Positions 57,801-64,000 of a stretch of DNA of 64,000 nucleotides are shown in pieces. The first letter of the stretch is position 1, and the number at the start of each line of letters is the position of its first letter. This DNA comes from Marinobacter sp. ELB17 (GTDB taxonomy: Bacteria > Pseudomonadota > Gammaproteobacteria > Pseudomonadales > Oleiphilaceae): positions 1 to 64,000 of the forward strand of contig NZ_AAXY01000002.1 in assembly GCF_000169375.1 (NCBI RefSeq), in the 5' to 3' direction. Below the pieces are notes generated by a model, which made no database searches, was not told where the DNA came from, and saw only the letters and a list, made by a program, of their open reading frames with translations. The position numbers were made by a program, and so were the translations under genes.

Positions 57801-58392
57801 CGAACTGCTGGGCGAGGAACAGAGCGGGCAGATTGAAAGCATTGGCTTTACCCTCTACATGCAACTGCTGGACGAAGCGGTAAAGGCCATTCGCGAAGGC
57901 CGTACACCCAACGCAGAGCTGCCACTGAGTCACGGCACCGAAATGAATTTGCGCATCCCGGCGCTGATTCCGGACGATTACCTGCCAGACGTTCATAACC
58001 GGCTGATGCTGTATAAACGCATCGCCAGCGTTTCCAATGATGAACAATTAAAAGAACTTCAGGTAGAAATGATTGACCGCTTTGGATTACTGCCGCAACC
58101 GGCCAAAAACCTGATGCGCCAGGCGGCGCTGCGTATGCGCGCCGAGGCCCTGGGCGTAATCAAAGTAGACGCTGGCAAGGAATGGGCGCGACTGGAATTT
58201 GGCAACAGCACCAGCGTAGACCCGCTGGCGCTGATTAAGAAAGTGCAATCCGACCCCGGTGAGTATCGCCTGGAAGGCGCCAACAGTTTCCGTTTCCGGC
58301 TGAACGACACCTCAACCGGTGGTAAGCTTGATGGCATTGCCGCTATGTTCGATGAACTGGCACCGGCCAAATCCTCAGGCCGGCCCCGATGA
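54883..58392 (+). CDS. mfd: Transcription-repair coupling factor Mfd
   Basis: This 1169-residue protein has the full Mfd layout: a UvrB-homology N-terminus, RNA polymerase-interacting domain (about residues 490-560, with HIDHGVGRYQGLETI), SF2 translocase with Walker A GDVGFGKTE (about 644-652), DEEH (about 746) and LRGRVGRSHHQAYAYLL, and the C-terminal TRCF domain. It removes RNA polymerase stalled at DNA lesions and recruits UvrA. No frame interruption. Its stop overlaps the ATG of the next gene (ATGA). Confidence 0.96.
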   Translation: MTSTTLLAPEFPKKPADHRVWGQLHGSSDALAVCESARNHQGLTLVITRSTADAIRLEQAMRFFLGLPAEEDGPAISADGLELLSLPDWETLPYDQFSPHQDIISRRIRTLHRLPSTAHGVLVVPARTLMHRLPPVNYLQGNTLLLKVGQSLDISSWRLQLEAAGYRYADNVYEHGEYAVRGAILDIFPMGASQPYRIDLFDNEIETLRTFDPDTQRSVDRIQQVELLPAFEFPWDKQARSAFRGRWFEQFPSADKSAPVYQDVSQGITSPGIEYYLPLFFDATATLFDYLPASTRVFTADGLNESVQQFDSETRNRYEDRRHDRVRPIMPPAQLFLQQDELFGLLKQFPRVTTRTATDDGNGSVNCAARELPDIAMDGRAADPAGRLKRFISEFGGRILICAESSGRREALIDNLAQQSLQLQALDGWQSFLDSPKCSLGITIAPMEQGLVLPDRQLALITETALFGDRVLQRRRREKPTELNDDGYRDLSELRIGSPVVHIDHGVGRYQGLETITVEGEASEFLMLGYAGSSKLYVPVSSLHLISRYAGSDTEHAPLHKLGTDRWNTAKKKALEKIRDTAAELLDVYARREARKGFSFDNPQEAYRTFAAGFPFEETPDQEVAIQAVLEDMTSERPMDRLVCGDVGFGKTEVAMRAAFVATWSGKQVAVLVPTTLLAQQHYESFRDRFSDTAVNIELLSRFRSGSQTNKALEAMENGKADIVIGTHKLLQGNIRFKNLGLVIIDEEHRFGVQQKEKLKALRAEVDMLNLTATPIPRTLNMAMGHLRDLSIIATPPARRLSVKTFVRQRDEPMVKEAILREILRGGQVYFLHNNVTSIEKTAADLRQLIPEARVGVAHGQMRERDLEQIMTDFYHKRFNVLVCTTIIETGIDVPTANTIIIERADKFGLAQLHQLRGRVGRSHHQAYAYLLTPPPKAISSDAKKRLEAISEAQDLGAGFMLATQDLEIRGAGELLGEEQSGQIESIGFTLYMQLLDEAVKAIREGRTPNAELPLSHGTEMNLRIPALIPDDYLPDVHNRLMLYKRIASVSNDEQLKELQVEMIDRFGLLPQPAKNLMRQAALRMRAEALGVIKVDAGKEWARLEFGNSTSVDPLALIKKVQSDPGEYRLEGANSFRFRLNDTSTGGKLDGIAAMFDELAPAKSSGRPR

Positions 58393-59042
58393 CTGTTGGA
58401 GAAACTGACTTGCGTAAACACCCGAGCTCACCTTTTACGATGGCCGCGCTGATTCTTTTGACACTGGTAGTGAGCGCGCCTCTGGCTCAAGCCAGCGACC
58501 GGTACCGCGCGGAATTCGTGATTCTGGAACGCATTATTGCGCCTGAAAATCTGGTCGAGAATATGAGCGGGCAAACGGTCACCCCCACGCCGGTTATTAA
58601 CAAGGCGCTTTGGCTAACACCTGAGGGCGGTGGACCGCGCAGCTCATTGGACCAGGTCAGCGGCCTGTATCTGGACAGCGCCGCCGCAAGGCTGACCAAC
58701 AGCGGCCGTTTCCGCATTCTGGCCAAAGCCGGATGGCTCGAAGATTTTCCGCAGAACTACAGTGGCGAACGCCTGGCGGTGGCCGTTGGCGACTGGTTGC
58801 CCCAGGCGAGGCAGCGTGACGTGGAAGGTTATATAAAAATCGATCGCAAGCGCTTTTTGCACGTCGAAGCGCACCTGAACCACTGGCAAGATGCCGCCTC
58901 AGCAGCGCAGCCCGGCGCTCAGGCCGAACCGCAGCTACTGACCTGGATCCGTGAAACCCGCCGGATGCGCAGCAGCGAGATCCATTTTCTGGATTCCCCC
59001 ACCATCGGCGTGCTGGTCTATTTCGCAAAAATCGAGGATTGA
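58389..59042 (+). CDS. CsiV-family envelope protein
   Basis: This 217-residue protein has an N-terminal hydrophobic signal (about 17-36, FTMAALILLTLVVSAPLAQA). The mature part begins DRYRAEFVILERI and ends RRMRSSEIHFLDSPTIGVLVYF, which fits the CsiV family found downstream of mfd in pseudomonads and related bacteria. CsiV of Vibrio binds peptidoglycan and is linked to D-amino-acid response. The ATG overlaps the mfd stop, so the two are co-translated. A later start within the leader would also keep the signal. Confidence 0.75.
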   Translation: MTVGETDLRKHPSSPFTMAALILLTLVVSAPLAQASDRYRAEFVILERIIAPENLVENMSGQTVTPTPVINKALWLTPEGGGPRSSLDQVSGLYLDSAAARLTNSGRFRILAKAGWLEDFPQNYSGERLAVAVGDWLPQARQRDVEGYIKIDRKRFLHVEAHLNHWQDAASAAQPGAQAEPQLLTWIRETRRMRSSEIHFLDSPTIGVLVYFAKIED

Positions 59043-59064
59043 GCCGCTAGCACCCAAACACTGC

Positions 59065-59841
59065 TCAGGCTTTCGCCTGCAGGGCTCCAAGCCCGGCAAC
59101 AGAAGCCTGTAGCAGAGTTTTCACGGCAACCATACCGTCATCAATCGCGCGCTGAATGTCCGCCATGGTGATCGCCGTGTCGGTTTTGCCTGCCGCATAA
59201 TTGACCACCAGGCACAAGCTGACATAACGCATCCCCAACTCTGCTGCCAGGGCCGCTTCCGGCATGCCCGTCATACCCGCCAGATCACAGCCATCACGCT
59301 CCATACGGCGGACTTCCGCAGCAGTTTCCAGGCGTGGCCCCTGGGTGGCACCATAAACCCCGTGGCGGGAAAAGCTCAGTCCCAGACGCTCCGCTTGCTC
59401 AATCAAAATCGCTCGCGCCGGCTCGTTGTAGGGCCAGGTGAAATCAATGTGGGTGACGTTATCCAGTTCGCCCTCAAAAAACGTACCACTGCGGCCCCAA
59501 GTGTAATCAATCAGCTGATCCGGTATGGCTATGTGGGCCGGGCTCATATCACGACTTATGCCGCCCACAGCGTTAACGCCCACCAACGTGCGCACGCCGG
59601 CGTCAAAAAGCGCCTGAATATTGGCGCGGTAGTTAATCTGGTGAGGCGGTATGCGGTGTGGGTTACCGTGGCGGGCCAGAAACAGCACACCCTGCTGGCC
59701 CAACAGCCCACTGGTAAGTACTGAAGAAGGTGTACCCCAGGCGTTAGCCATGCTCCGCTCGCCGGTTATTTGTAAACCTTCGAGGGCCGTCAGGCCCGTG
59801 CCACCGATGATGCCAACGGGTTGCTCAACGAGGTTTTGCAT
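59065..59841 (-). CDS. S-methyl-5'-thioinosine/thioadenosine phosphorylase family protein
   Basis: This 258-residue protein belongs to the trimeric purine nucleoside phosphorylase family: GIIGGTGLTALEG at the start, FLARHGNPHRIPPHQINYRAN, GVYGATQGPRLETAAEVRR and MTGMPEAALAAELGMRY. It splits methylthio-nucleosides with phosphate in methionine/polyamine salvage. The gene at this place in Pseudomonas aeruginosa codes for an MTI-specific enzyme, so MTI is the likely substrate, but MTA cannot be excluded. It lies 23 bp from the convergent CsiV-like gene. Confidence 0.85.
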   Translation of the reverse strand: MQNLVEQPVGIIGGTGLTALEGLQITGERSMANAWGTPSSVLTSGLLGQQGVLFLARHGNPHRIPPHQINYRANIQALFDAGVRTLVGVNAVGGISRDMSPAHIAIPDQLIDYTWGRSGTFFEGELDNVTHIDFTWPYNEPARAILIEQAERLGLSFSRHGVYGATQGPRLETAAEVRRMERDGCDLAGMTGMPEAALAAELGMRYVSLCLVVNYAAGKTDTAITMADIQRAIDDGMVAVKTLLQASVAGLGALQAKA

Positions 59842-61087
59842 GATGGCTCTCTACAGAATTCTCTTGGCTGGCGGTTTCTTCGCGGTCGTCGCGCAGAGAG
59901 CGCTCACCGGCCTCGTTACCGGTATCGTCGCGACCCTGGTCACGATCGAAATTGTGTTCCAAATGCTTCAGCTTAACGCTATCAGCGATGTGCAGCGTCT
60001 GGGTCGGGAACGCCACTTCGGCCCCATGGCCAACAATGATGTCGCTGATTTTCAGCAGCACGTCCTGCTTCACTTCGTGATACTTCACCCACTCGCGGGT
60101 TTTTGTGAAGGTATACACCATAATGTCCAGCGTGGAGTGGTTGAACGCCAGAAAATTCACAATCAGAGTTTGCCTGGTTTCGATCTCGTCGTGATTTTGC
60201 AGCATCGAGCGTATGTCGCTAACAATGTCCTGTACGCGGTCTATATCTTCATAACGCACGCCAATCGTTTCACTGATTCTGCGGTGAGACATACGTGACG
60301 GATTTTCTACCGCAATGGTGGTAAACGTAGCGTTGGGTACGTAAAGCGGGCGTTTATCGAAAGTACGGATGGTGCACATACGCCAGCCAATCTGCTCCAC
60401 CGTGCCCTCAATATTGCGATCTGGCGAGCGTATCCAATCGCCGACCTTGAACGGGCGATCGAGGTGGATAATAAAACCGCCAAAAAAGTTGGCCAACAGA
60501 TCTTTGGCGGCAAAACCGATGGCAATACCACCCACGCCGCCGAACGCCAGTACCCCGGAAATGCTGTAGCCCAGGGTTTGCAAGGCGATCAGTACGGCGG
60601 TAATGATGACAACCATTCGCGACAATTTGCTGATGGCGTTAACCGTGGTGTAATCCATCGGTTTATTCATTTTAACCGGCGACACTAACACCTGCTCAAT
60701 CTGTTTGATCAGGCCCAACACAGCCCAGCTCACCACCCAGATGAAGCCAATTTCAAGCACGGCATCGTTGGCGGTAAACACATCCGCCTCGGAATAGTAG
60801 TAAGCCACTTCCGCCGCCCAGTAAACGCCCTGCAACCAGATAAAAAACACCAGCGGCAAACGGATGGCGTGCAGTATGGCGTCGTCCCAGATGTTGCGGG
60901 TTTCAATAAACCTGCGTTCCATGGCGGCAATCACGCGGCTGGCAATGTAGGCCACCGTTGCGGTACCAAATACCAGGCCAAACACAATAAGGCCCACACG
61001 CCAGCCCGAAGATAACAACTCGAAGTGCTGCATCCAGCCATAAAAGGCCACTGTGCCTTCCTCAATCATGGAATCCCTCTTATGCAA
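59825..61087 (-). CDS. MscS-family mechanosensitive ion channel
   Basis: This 420-residue protein has several N-terminal membrane helices and the conserved pore helix region GVLAFGGVGGIAIGFAAKDLL. The MscS beta domain follows: NFFGGFIIHLDRPFKVGDWI, EGTVEQIGWRMCTIRTFDKR and PNATF. The C-terminus is acidic and polar (RDQGRDDTGNEAGER). It would open under membrane tension and release solutes. Its 3' end overlaps the phosphorylase start by 17 bp. Confidence 0.88.
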   Translation of the reverse strand: MHKRDSMIEEGTVAFYGWMQHFELLSSGWRVGLIVFGLVFGTATVAYIASRVIAAMERRFIETRNIWDDAILHAIRLPLVFFIWLQGVYWAAEVAYYYSEADVFTANDAVLEIGFIWVVSWAVLGLIKQIEQVLVSPVKMNKPMDYTTVNAISKLSRMVVIITAVLIALQTLGYSISGVLAFGGVGGIAIGFAAKDLLANFFGGFIIHLDRPFKVGDWIRSPDRNIEGTVEQIGWRMCTIRTFDKRPLYVPNATFTTIAVENPSRMSHRRISETIGVRYEDIDRVQDIVSDIRSMLQNHDEIETRQTLIVNFLAFNHSTLDIMVYTFTKTREWVKYHEVKQDVLLKISDIIVGHGAEVAFPTQTLHIADSVKLKHLEHNFDRDQGRDDTGNEAGERSLRDDREETASQENSVESHHAKPR

Positions 61088-61148
61088 AACGAAGAATGCG
61101 CCTGGCAGCTTTGCCGGTGCTCTGTACTAACAGGTTAAAATCGACGTA

Positions 61149-61649
61149 CTAAAAAATGAACACTGGCATTCCCGGCTGTAATCGGGCAAACAGTGCCACC
61201 AGGTCTGCGTTACGCATGCGCACACAGCCGTGTGACAACGGGGTGCCCATCGGTTCGGTGTCAGGAGTGCCGTGAATGTATATAAAGCGGCGAAAAGTAT
61301 CGACCCCGGGGCCGCGATTCACGCCCCACTGCCGGCCACACAGCCATACAATGCGCGACAGTATCCAGTCACGCTCGGGGTAACCAATGGCCAGTTCGGG
61401 GTGGTAGATTTCGCCGGTTGGGCGGCGGCCACGGAATACGCTGTTCAGTGGTTGCCCGGCGCCAATCATGACGCGAATATAATGTTGGCCCCGGGGCGTG
61501 CAGCCACTGCCATCACGTTCGCCGGTACCGTTACGCGCCGTAGACACCGAATAATCACCCGTGCACACAGAAGAGTCGTCAAACAATTGCAGACGCTGGC
61601 GGGCGATATCAATAAGCAGATGGCTGACAGCAGAATCACCGATAACCAC
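61149..61649 (-). CDS. L,D-transpeptidase (YkuD domain)
   Basis: The protein is 166 residues from a GTG at 61649 with CGGAG upstream. It is almost only a YkuD domain: IYIHGTPD (His126), LSHGCVRMRN (His140, Cys142), TPRGQHYI. It would cross-link peptidoglycan or attach proteins to it. No signal peptide is present at this start, which is unusual for an enzyme of the periplasm; no upstream alternative was found. Confidence 0.82.
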   Translation of the reverse strand: MVIGDSAVSHLLIDIARQRLQLFDDSSVCTGDYSVSTARNGTGERDGSGCTPRGQHYIRVMIGAGQPLNSVFRGRRPTGEIYHPELAIGYPERDWILSRIVWLCGRQWGVNRGPGVDTFRRFIYIHGTPDTEPMGTPLSHGCVRMRNADLVALFARLQPGMPVFIF

Positions 61650-61687
61650 AATAGGCTCCGTTCGGGCTTAGTGGCGACACTGGCTGA

Positions 61688-62371
61688 TTACAACACAGCC
61701 AGTGATTCATGGTCGCAGGGCATAGGAGCCAGCATTGGGTCTTTCGCCTGCATGCCAGCCGCCAAAAACGGCACCAGACGCGCAGCAATTTCTTGCACGC
61801 TGGTCTCCACGCCCATCTTGTTGACCAGAATATCACGTAAAGCTTCGTTACTGGACATAGTGAAAGCGGTGGCCCCAAGCATAAACTGAATGCGCCAGTA
61901 GCGATCGACCGTAGAAAGCTCTGGCGTGGCTTCTTTCAACAAACCCATGAAGCGGCTGAAGGGTTCGCTGTATTCCTGCTCCAGAAATTTTCGCAAGTGC
62001 CCTTGCGACTGGGTATAAGCCAGGCCAAGAAGCCGCATGAAGATCGCTATGCCTCGCTCGCTGCGCTGGTGCATTCGCACTGCGCTTTCGGTCAGGGCCC
62101 GCAGGGTCTGATTTAACGTTGGCGCTTTGCCATTACAACTTTTTTCCAGATCGTCAAACGCAGCTTCGGCGGTGGCCGAAAAAGGTGTTAAAAAGCGAGC
62201 AAAAACTGCTTGTATCAGGGATTTTTTGGAGCCAAAATGATAATTCACGGCAGCAAGATTCACTTTTGCCCGGCTGGTGATCATCCGCAGCGATGTTTCA
62301 GCAAACCCGCGATCGGCGAACAACTCTTCCGCTGCGTCCAAAATGCGATCTACAGTATCTGATTGCGCCAT
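61688..62371 (-). CDS. psrA: PsrA-like TetR-family regulator
   Basis: This 227-residue protein has an N-terminal TetR HTH (RILDAAEELFADRGFAETSLRMI, then NLAAVNYHFGSKKSLI) and a helical ligand domain. It resembles PsrA, a long-chain fatty acid-responsive repressor/activator, and holds the same place downstream of mfd as in Pseudomonas. The promoter contains two copies of AAACATACGTTT, close to the known PsrA half-site arrangement (AAAC...GTTT), over the -10 box, which indicates autorepression. Confidence 0.85.
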   Translation of the reverse strand: MAQSDTVDRILDAAEELFADRGFAETSLRMITSRAKVNLAAVNYHFGSKKSLIQAVFARFLTPFSATAEAAFDDLEKSCNGKAPTLNQTLRALTESAVRMHQRSERGIAIFMRLLGLAYTQSQGHLRKFLEQEYSEPFSRFMGLLKEATPELSTVDRYWRIQFMLGATAFTMSSNEALRDILVNKMGVETSVQEIAARLVPFLAAGMQAKDPMLAPMPCDHESLAVL

Positions 62372-62405
62372 TGTAAATCCTAATTCTAATAATATACGCG
62401 TTTTT

Positions 62406-62448
62406 AAACATACGTTTTAAACATACGTTTGAAAAATCAATTTGTCAA
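62406..62448 (-). promoter_or_regulatory. psrA promoter with tandem operator
   Basis: AAACATACGTTT occurs at 62406-62417 and again at 62419-62430, 13 bp apart; each has AAAC/GTTT arms around 4 bases. On the minus strand TTGACA (62443-62448) and TATGTT (62420-62425) are 17 bp apart, so the second operator covers the -10 box. AGGA lies 8 bases before the psrA ATG. This fits autorepression by PsrA. Confidence 0.75.
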
Positions 62449-63471
62449 GTTAGCGTTATCCTCTCTGTCGTCTACCGGGCTGCCTTCCACCAAACCCTGG
62501 TCCAGCCCCTCTTGGCGGCTGTCCAGAAACACCTGTTGCAGCCTCTGGTACGCTTTGTCTGCCTCTACCAGATAGAACAGATACAGGCGCACGTATTTGC
62601 GCTCGGTTAATTGCTGCACCAGTGTATGCTTCTTTGATGCTTCCCGTAATCGCGAAAAGCTGTGACTTGCCAGCGCAGGGTTGAACGCCGCCATACGCTC
62701 GCACTGCCACACCAGCCCATCGGCCCCCTCTAGATGCGCCACATGGCGCCTGGCGTCCCGCAGCATTTGCCGGCGCTGTTGCACTAGCTCCCGGTTTGAC
62801 GGGCGCGAACTGATCACCCTGCGCACCGGCGGCAATGCCAGCAGCAGCGTCGTAACAAACACACCAAAACCCGCACCGCCCAGCCACGCCGGCAATAAGC
62901 CGAGCACGCCGCCAACAAAGAAAACAGCGGCAACGGCCACCGCCAGCAACCACAGATCTCGGCGCCTTCGCGCAGCAGAAATCCGGGCGTTATCCGGCCA
63001 TTTCTCCATCGCCAGCAAGTCGTAATCGGCGAGCAGCACCCGGTCACATTGGCGCATCATCAATCGCAGCTGTCGCTGGTGGTTGGCGGCTTTGTCACGA
63101 TTGCTGCCAGCGGAATCATCGCGGCTGCCCGCAGCGTCGGCAGCGTCGGCAGCCATTGCATCAGATGTCTGCTTGGCGCTTTCATTTGAGCCGATCGACG
63201 GTTGAGTGTTATTTTGAGTGCCCTGGCCCGCAACCGCCACAGCGTTATCCGCCACGGTCGGCGCCGGGTCTGCCGCCCGGCCTTGGCGCAATACCGCGGG
63301 CGCTGCGGCTGACGACGCCGTTGCAGGTGCCTGTCGCGCCTGGGTGCCTGTGTTCTGGGCCATGGGCAATTCCACCTGAAAATGTATGGACTTATTCAGA
63401 TTAACGGCGTCGGCGGCAGAATCTTGAGGCGCGCGTTGTTCCTCTGGCGTCATCTGGTTATTCTGGCCCAC
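62437..63471 (-). CDS. Hypothetical membrane protein
   Basis: This 344-residue protein starts with GTG at 63471; an ATG six codons later is also possible. The first about 125 residues are low-complexity (Ala, Gln, Thr, Asp). A hydrophobic double segment follows (about 180-225, LWLLAVAVAAVFFVGGVLGL, then GFGVFVTTLLLALP), and a basic C-terminal helical part. It has no recognised family. It overlaps the psrA promoter at its 3' end and is divergent from the riboflavin synthase gene, with 41 bp between starts. Confidence 0.6.
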   Translation of the reverse strand: MGQNNQMTPEEQRAPQDSAADAVNLNKSIHFQVELPMAQNTGTQARQAPATASSAAAPAVLRQGRAADPAPTVADNAVAVAGQGTQNNTQPSIGSNESAKQTSDAMAADAADAAGSRDDSAGSNRDKAANHQRQLRLMMRQCDRVLLADYDLLAMEKWPDNARISAARRRRDLWLLAVAVAAVFFVGGVLGLLPAWLGGAGFGVFVTTLLLALPPVRRVISSRPSNRELVQQRRQMLRDARRHVAHLEGADGLVWQCERMAAFNPALASHSFSRLREASKKHTLVQQLTERKYVRLYLFYLVEADKAYQRLQQVFLDSRQEGLDQGLVEGSPVDDREDNANLTN

Positions 63472-63512
63472 CGTATGCTACGTCATCATTTTAACCGCAC
63501 GAGGCTTTTCCC

Positions 63513-64000
63513 ATGTTTACAGGCATTGTTCAGGGCATTGCGACCATTGAAGACGTTATCACTGCGCCAGGGCTCAGTACGTTTGCCATCGCCTTACCCG
63601 CCGGCAAAGCCGAAGGCGTGACCATCGGCGCCTCGGTTGCCATTAACGGAACCTGCATGACCGTCACCCGCCAGCAGGGCAATGTGCTGTACTTTGACGC
63701 CATGCAGGAAACCCTGCGGCTGACGACTTTGGGCGCTATGGTGGCCGGCAGCCGGGTGAATTACGAACGCGCAGCGCGCATTGGCGATGAAATCGGCGGG
63801 CATTTACTATCTGGACACATTCACACTCGCGCGCAGGTTGTCGATATCGTGCGCAGCGAAAACAACGTCAGCCTTTGGTTTGAAGTGCCGGCGGCCTGGG
63901 GCCACTATGTGTTTGCCAAGGGCTACATTGCTATTAACGGCGCCAGCCTGACCATCGGCGAAGTGCATGACAACCGCTTCAACGTGCATCTGATTCCAGA
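63513..64000 (+). CDS. Riboflavin synthase alpha chain, partial
   Basis: The ATG at 63513, with GAGG upstream, starts MFTGIVQGIATIEDV, the classic N-terminus. About 162 residues are in the window and cover the first lumazine-binding repeat (INGTCMTV, GGHLLSGHIH) and the start of the second (YIAINGASLTIGEV). It dismutates two 6,7-dimethyl-8-ribityllumazine molecules into riboflavin. The C-terminal rest lies beyond the window edge. Confidence 0.9.
   Translation, partial: MFTGIVQGIATIEDVITAPGLSTFAIALPAGKAEGVTIGASVAINGTCMTVTRQQGNVLYFDAMQETLRLTTLGAMVAGSRVNYERAARIGDEIGGHLLSGHIHTRAQVVDIVRSENNVSLWFEVPAAWGHYVFAKGYIAINGASLTIGEVHDNRFNVHLIP

Noticed and set aside
1..64000. CRISPR arrays, tRNA and rRNA genes
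   Set aside because: No regularly spaced direct repeats, cloverleaf-like segments or ribosomal RNA sequence were recognised on reading; a covariance search would settle tRNA absence.

Overview
The window looks like a chromosome segment of a marine gammaproteobacterium of the Marinobacter/Pseudomonas type. The main reasons are a complete Na+-translocating NADH:quinone reductase operon (nqrABCDEF followed by apbE and nqrM), a soluble transhydrogenase of the SthA type, a 489-residue GAPDH beside mfd, and the series mfd - csiV-like - MTA/MTI phosphorylase - psrA-like. This last block resembles the Pseudomonas aeruginosa nqr-gap-mfd-psrA region. The genus is inferred from gene content only.

Layout. 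(1) 1-5.9 kb: an IS3-family element cut by the window edge, then a gamma-glutamyl-polyamine synthetase-like gene, a class I glutamine amidotransferase, a secreted DUF4139 protein and a TenA-like protein. (2) 5.9-40 kb: a long accessory region, more AT-rich in places. It holds a truncated RhuM gene and a complete SspABCD-type DNA phosphorothioation set, with sspA divergent from sspBCD. Converging on it is a five-gene module of SF2 helicase, MORC-like GHKL ATPase, PLD nuclease, GIY-YIG protein and DGQHR protein. After these come a metallophosphoesterase with an in-frame tandem repeat, a tightly overlapping operon of a two-domain AAA+ ATPase and three small unknown proteins headed by a WYL regulator, a nucleotidase, a frameshifted DUF4236 gene, a hemerythrin-like protein, a fluoroacetate-dehalogenase-like hydrolase and a PLD-family membrane protein. 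The right part of this region is a graveyard: an AlbA_2 gene split by an IS21 element, a DUF6880 gene cut at a deletion junction, a SNF2 helicase with an internal deletion and a frameshift, an operon of a TIGR04255-like gene, an unknown gene and a HEPN gene, and an integrase remnant just upstream of dusA. dusA is a known integration site for genomic islands. (3) 40-64 kb: core genes dusA, tal, a DAHP synthase gene, a GDPD gene, sthA, the nqr operon, gap, mfd, csiV-like, MTA/MTI phosphorylase, mscS-like, an L,D-transpeptidase gene, psrA and the start of riboflavin synthase.

How the parts may work together. SspA (cysteine desulfurase) would supply sulfur to SspD, while SspB (DUF4007) and SspC (ATPase) would help put phosphorothioate into one DNA strand. 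The usual SspE effector (DUF262/DUF1524) is not in the window. The convergent five-gene module carries two nuclease folds, a helicase, a GHKL ATPase and a DndB-like domain, so it is the natural candidate for the restricting half. It may be related to the published SspFGH partner, but the GIY-YIG and DGQHR genes make it worth separate study. The AAA+/small-protein/WYL operon and the HEPN operon are further candidate defence loci without an assigned mechanism.

No tRNA, rRNA or CRISPR array was recognised.
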